DNA of 9,263 nt from Eubacterium sp. (GTDB lineage: Bacteria > Bacillota > Clostridia > Lachnospirales > Lachnospiraceae). Positions within the stretch are counted from its first letter, which is position 1. Each line of letters opens with the position of its first letter. The translations under genes and the position numbers were made by a program. Below, in pieces: positions 6,979-9,263 of the stretch. The notes below the pieces were generated by a model that worked only from the letters and a program-made list of their open reading frames with translations, was not told where the DNA came from and searched no databases. Where the stretch lies: the NCBI GenBank assembly GCA_020844525.1, contig JAJGAH010000071.1, positions 1 to 9,263 on the forward strand, given 5' to 3'.

Positions 6979-9108
6979 ATGTACTCAGTAAGTGAACAAT
7001 ACAAGGCTGCCATGAAGCAGCCGGTCCAGAGATTCCGGATGACGGGAAAAGTCGGCAGGGCATCCTTTACAGATGACAACATTCTTTCAGGATCTTTTTC
7101 GATTACCAACCAGTGCTCGGATGACTCTTCTGTCCAGATCGGGCAGGTCTACATCGGGGAACTGGATGTGACGCTCATGAACGTAAACATTGCCCGGTAT
7201 AGCTGGAAAGGTCAGGAGGTCGCACCAGTATTTGGCATGCGTCTGTCGGACGGAACCTACGAGGACGTGCCGCTTGGCATATTCACGATTGACTCCGCAA
7301 AGCATACCGCCTCCGGGGTAGTGATCAAGGCCTACGATCACATGGCAAAGTTTGATAAGAACTGCTCGGTTACTTCCATCAATGGCACGGCTTACAACCT
7401 GATGCTTACGGCTTGTACCGCCTGCGGTCTTGCCCTTGGCACCACGAGTGAAGAGTTCGCCGCAATGGCAAACGGATCAGATGAGCTTTCCCTTTACAGC
7501 GAGTCCGACATTGAAACCTGGAGGGACTTTGTCTCATGGGTCGCCGTATCGATTGCTGCAAACGTCTATGCAGGCCGGGATGGAAAGATTTATGCCCGGG
7601 CTTACGATCAGGCCGTAGTGGATGAGCTTGATACCGCTCATCGCTTTGCAGGATGTGAATTCTCTGATTTTACAACTCGCTACACCGGACTCTCCGTTGT
7701 GAACCTCGCCGGGAAGACCACATCTTATTATGCCCTCGATCCGGACGACGGTTTAACCTACAACATCGGTTCTGATCCCTTTCTCCAGTATGGCGTGGAC
7801 GAGAAGAAGGATGCACAGAGAAACGCGATCCTGACCGCATTGTCACAGGTTGACTATGTGCCGTTCAAGGCAGAGCTGATCGGAAATCCCGCTTACGACC
7901 TCATGGACGTATTCCGCTTTTCTGATGGGCTTGCTGATAAGGACAAGCTCTTCTGCATGACGAAGTTCACGTTCAGCTACAATAAGTCCTTCACCATGCA
8001 GGGGGTAGGACAGGACCCGGCACTTGCATCAGCTAAATCTAAGACGGATAAGAACCTGCAGGGCATCCTGTCCTCAAATGAGAATCAGGATTACATCCGC
8101 TATTATGACTACCAGAACGCGGCGGACTACGACATCGCTGACACAGCTAAGGCGAAGATCATCGATATCCGCTATGTCACGGTAAAGGATACCCATATCG
8201 ACTTCCATGCAGAGATCAAGCTGACGCTCGATACGACGGAAACGGAAGCAGAAGGCCTCCTGTCAGATACCGATGCGGTCATGACTGTTACCTACTACCT
8301 GAACGGGGAGGAAGTTAAGGACTACGTTCCGGTGGAAACTCTGCCGGATGGGACGCATCTCCTGCATCTTCTTTTTACATGGAACAGTACAGCGAATCTT
8401 ACTGGAAACTTTGAAGTTTGGCTTTCAATGGCCGGTGGCAGATGCCATATCTCACGCGGAGATGCCAGAGCTTACGTGGCAGGACAGGGGCTGGCAGGAA
8501 ACGGTGCTTGGGATGGAACGGTCACGGTTTTCGATACGGTCCCGGGCATGAACCTGTTTCCGGTGTACCGGGGCATTGATACTTCGGTGGACTTCAGCTT
8601 GTTTTCCCCGGGGATATATGGCTATTCCGACATCGTTCCTTCAATGTCTCTTACGAGCGTGCTGCGGCCAATCGCTGGGACCATCGGTCCGGTGAAGTTC
8701 CTGCACCGGTTTGATACGGAGCACCTTGACGTGGTCACCTACAACACGGATGAGATTGAAGTGAAGGATGGCGTATGGAAGCTGAAGGATGGAGTGACGA
8801 TCGCGGAACTTGTGACAAAGGATTGTGAAGTGGAACAGGTTCTCAGTGCCGCATCGAACTGTGACAGCAACAACGTGAACTTCCTCGCCTCCTTCGATCA
8901 TGGCGGCACCTGGTGGGAATACGCCAACGGATGGATCACACCGGATACCACGAAGGAGTCTTATGGCATGTTCGCCCCGGCAATGAAGGAGATCACAAAG
9001 GAACAGTGGGCCGTAAAGCTCACCGGTTCTATTCAGTTGAAGGCGATCATCCATGAGAAGGGAACACTTACGGATATCCAGATCTTTACGAAAGAGGTGG
9101 AAGAATGA
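6979..9108 (+). CDS. Tail tip hub / tail-associated adsorption protein (gp27-like N-terminal hub)
   Basis: This is a 709-residue protein. The N-terminal half (about 1-350) resembles the tail hub fold shared by Tal proteins. It has a beta-rich first domain (FRMTGKVGRASFTDDNILSG), GTYEDVPLGIFTIDSAKHT, the helical SINGTAYNLMLTACTACG, and AANVYAGRDGKIYARAYD. It ends with PAYDLMDVFRFSDG and FTFSYNKSFTMQGVGQDP. A charged linker (about 350-390) leads to beta-rich modules of unknown family. One contains DGTHLLHLLFTW (about 457-468) and AYVAGQGLAGNGAWDGTV; another, at the C-terminus, contains SFDHGGTWWEY (about 638-648). These could contact host glycans or further tip proteins. No catalytic peptidase or lysozyme motif is evident. 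GGAGGGAGG (6964-6972) supports ATG 6979. The stop overlaps the next gene by four bases. Confidence 0.75.
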   Translation: MYSVSEQYKAAMKQPVQRFRMTGKVGRASFTDDNILSGSFSITNQCSDDSSVQIGQVYIGELDVTLMNVNIARYSWKGQEVAPVFGMRLSDGTYEDVPLGIFTIDSAKHTASGVVIKAYDHMAKFDKNCSVTSINGTAYNLMLTACTACGLALGTTSEEFAAMANGSDELSLYSESDIETWRDFVSWVAVSIAANVYAGRDGKIYARAYDQAVVDELDTAHRFAGCEFSDFTTRYTGLSVVNLAGKTTSYYALDPDDGLTYNIGSDPFLQYGVDEKKDAQRNAILTALSQVDYVPFKAELIGNPAYDLMDVFRFSDGLADKDKLFCMTKFTFSYNKSFTMQGVGQDPALASAKSKTDKNLQGILSSNENQDYIRYYDYQNAADYDIADTAKAKIIDIRYVTVKDTHIDFHAEIKLTLDTTETEAEGLLSDTDAVMTVTYYLNGEEVKDYVPVETLPDGTHLLHLLFTWNSTANLTGNFEVWLSMAGGRCHISRGDARAYVAGQGLAGNGAWDGTVTVFDTVPGMNLFPVYRGIDTSVDFSLFSPGIYGYSDIVPSMSLTSVLRPIAGTIGPVKFLHRFDTEHLDVVTYNTDEIEVKDGVWKLKDGVTIAELVTKDCEVEQVLSAASNCDSNNVNFLASFDHGGTWWEYANGWITPDTTKESYGMFAPAMKEITKEQWAVKLTGSIQLKAIIHEKGTLTDIQIFTKEVEE

Positions 9109-9263
9109 TCAAAGGACATACCAAAATCGAGCTCTTTAATGCCAAGACAGGAGAGCGTGAGTTCGAATATGAGAAGGACAACCTCGTCACGAACGCCGTG
9201 CAGGAGCTGATTGCTTTCCAAACCATGATCGGAAGACCGATGAACAATAATGTCTTTCCCATT
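9105..9263 (+). CDS. N-terminal part of a tail/adsorption protein gene, truncated by the window end
   Basis: The gene opens at ATG 9105 in an ATGA overlap with the hub gene and stays open for 53 codons to the last base. The start MIKGHTKIELFNAKTGE and the following NLVTNAVQELIAFQ resemble the N-termini of structural proteins that follow the hub in Clostridia prophages and are usually annotated as tail or receptor-binding proteins. GAGG (9094-9097), 7 bases upstream and inside the hub gene, may be the ribosome binding site. With only 53 residues visible the function stays open. The place after the hub suggests a fibre, baseplate or host-recognition component. Confidence 0.6.
   Translation, partial: MIKGHTKIELFNAKTGEREFEYEKDNLVTNAVQELIAFQTMIGRPMNNNVFPI

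Noticed and set aside
8641..9054. 137-codon minus-strand open frame near the end of the hub gene
   Set aside because: It is antisense to a continuous coding frame, with no family resemblance and no strong start signal noted.
6979..9108. Peptidoglycan-degrading domain in the hub protein
   Set aside because: I looked for CHAP, NlpC/P60, M23 and lysozyme-type catalytic motifs and saw none.

Overview
The window is a 9.26 kb stretch of the late structural operon of a temperate siphophage, or the matching prophage, of a Gram-positive host. All genes are on the + strand and nearly abut. The host is inferred to be a Bacillota/Clostridia member, perhaps Lachnospiraceae-like. The reasons are strong AGGAGG-type ribosome binding sites before almost every gene, moderately GC-rich DNA, an HK97-type head followed by a TP901/phi13-type tail, and a tape measure C-terminus of the kind common in Clostridia prophages. 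The species cannot be fixed from the sequence.

Layout. Positions 1-71 are the last 22 codons of the gene before the capsid, probably the prohead protease. The head module follows: HK97-fold major capsid protein (86-1276), a terminator-like hairpin (1312-1339), gp6-like head-tail connector (1366-1635), SPP1 gp16-like head-closure adaptor (1648-1980), HK97 gp10-like neck/tail protein (1977-2348) and a tail-terminator-type protein (2364-2693). The tail tube module holds the major tail protein (2683-3330) with a Ser/Thr-rich C-terminal extension. Next comes a tail assembly chaperone (3346-3720) that can be extended by a programmed -1 frameshift to 3887. A second, stronger terminator-like hairpin (3891-3913) precedes the 883-residue tape measure gene (3944-6595). 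The tail tip follows: a small protein in the distal-tail position (6592-6963), a 709-residue hub/adsorption protein (6979-9108), and the first 53 codons of a further tail or adsorption gene that runs off the window (9105-9263).

How the parts work together. The protease trims the capsid delta domain. The connector, adaptor, gp10-like and terminator proteins build the neck that joins head to tail. The chaperone G and its frameshifted form G-T coat the tape measure protein while the major tail protein polymerises around it, and the tape sets tail length (about 130 nm if near 0.15 nm per residue). The tip proteins close the distal end and contact the host.

This is a recognisable phage morphogenesis cassette, and I see no unknown defence or enzymatic system in it. 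The points worth a second look are the frameshift element with upstream and downstream stimulator candidates, two hairpins placed where they could tune expression of capsid, connector and tape measure, a 22-residue repeat array in the tape measure, the Ser/Thr tail on the tube protein, and the unassigned tip proteins. No stretch longer than 300 bases lacks a gene. I see no tRNA, rRNA, CRISPR array, insertion sequence, attachment site or convincing promoter.
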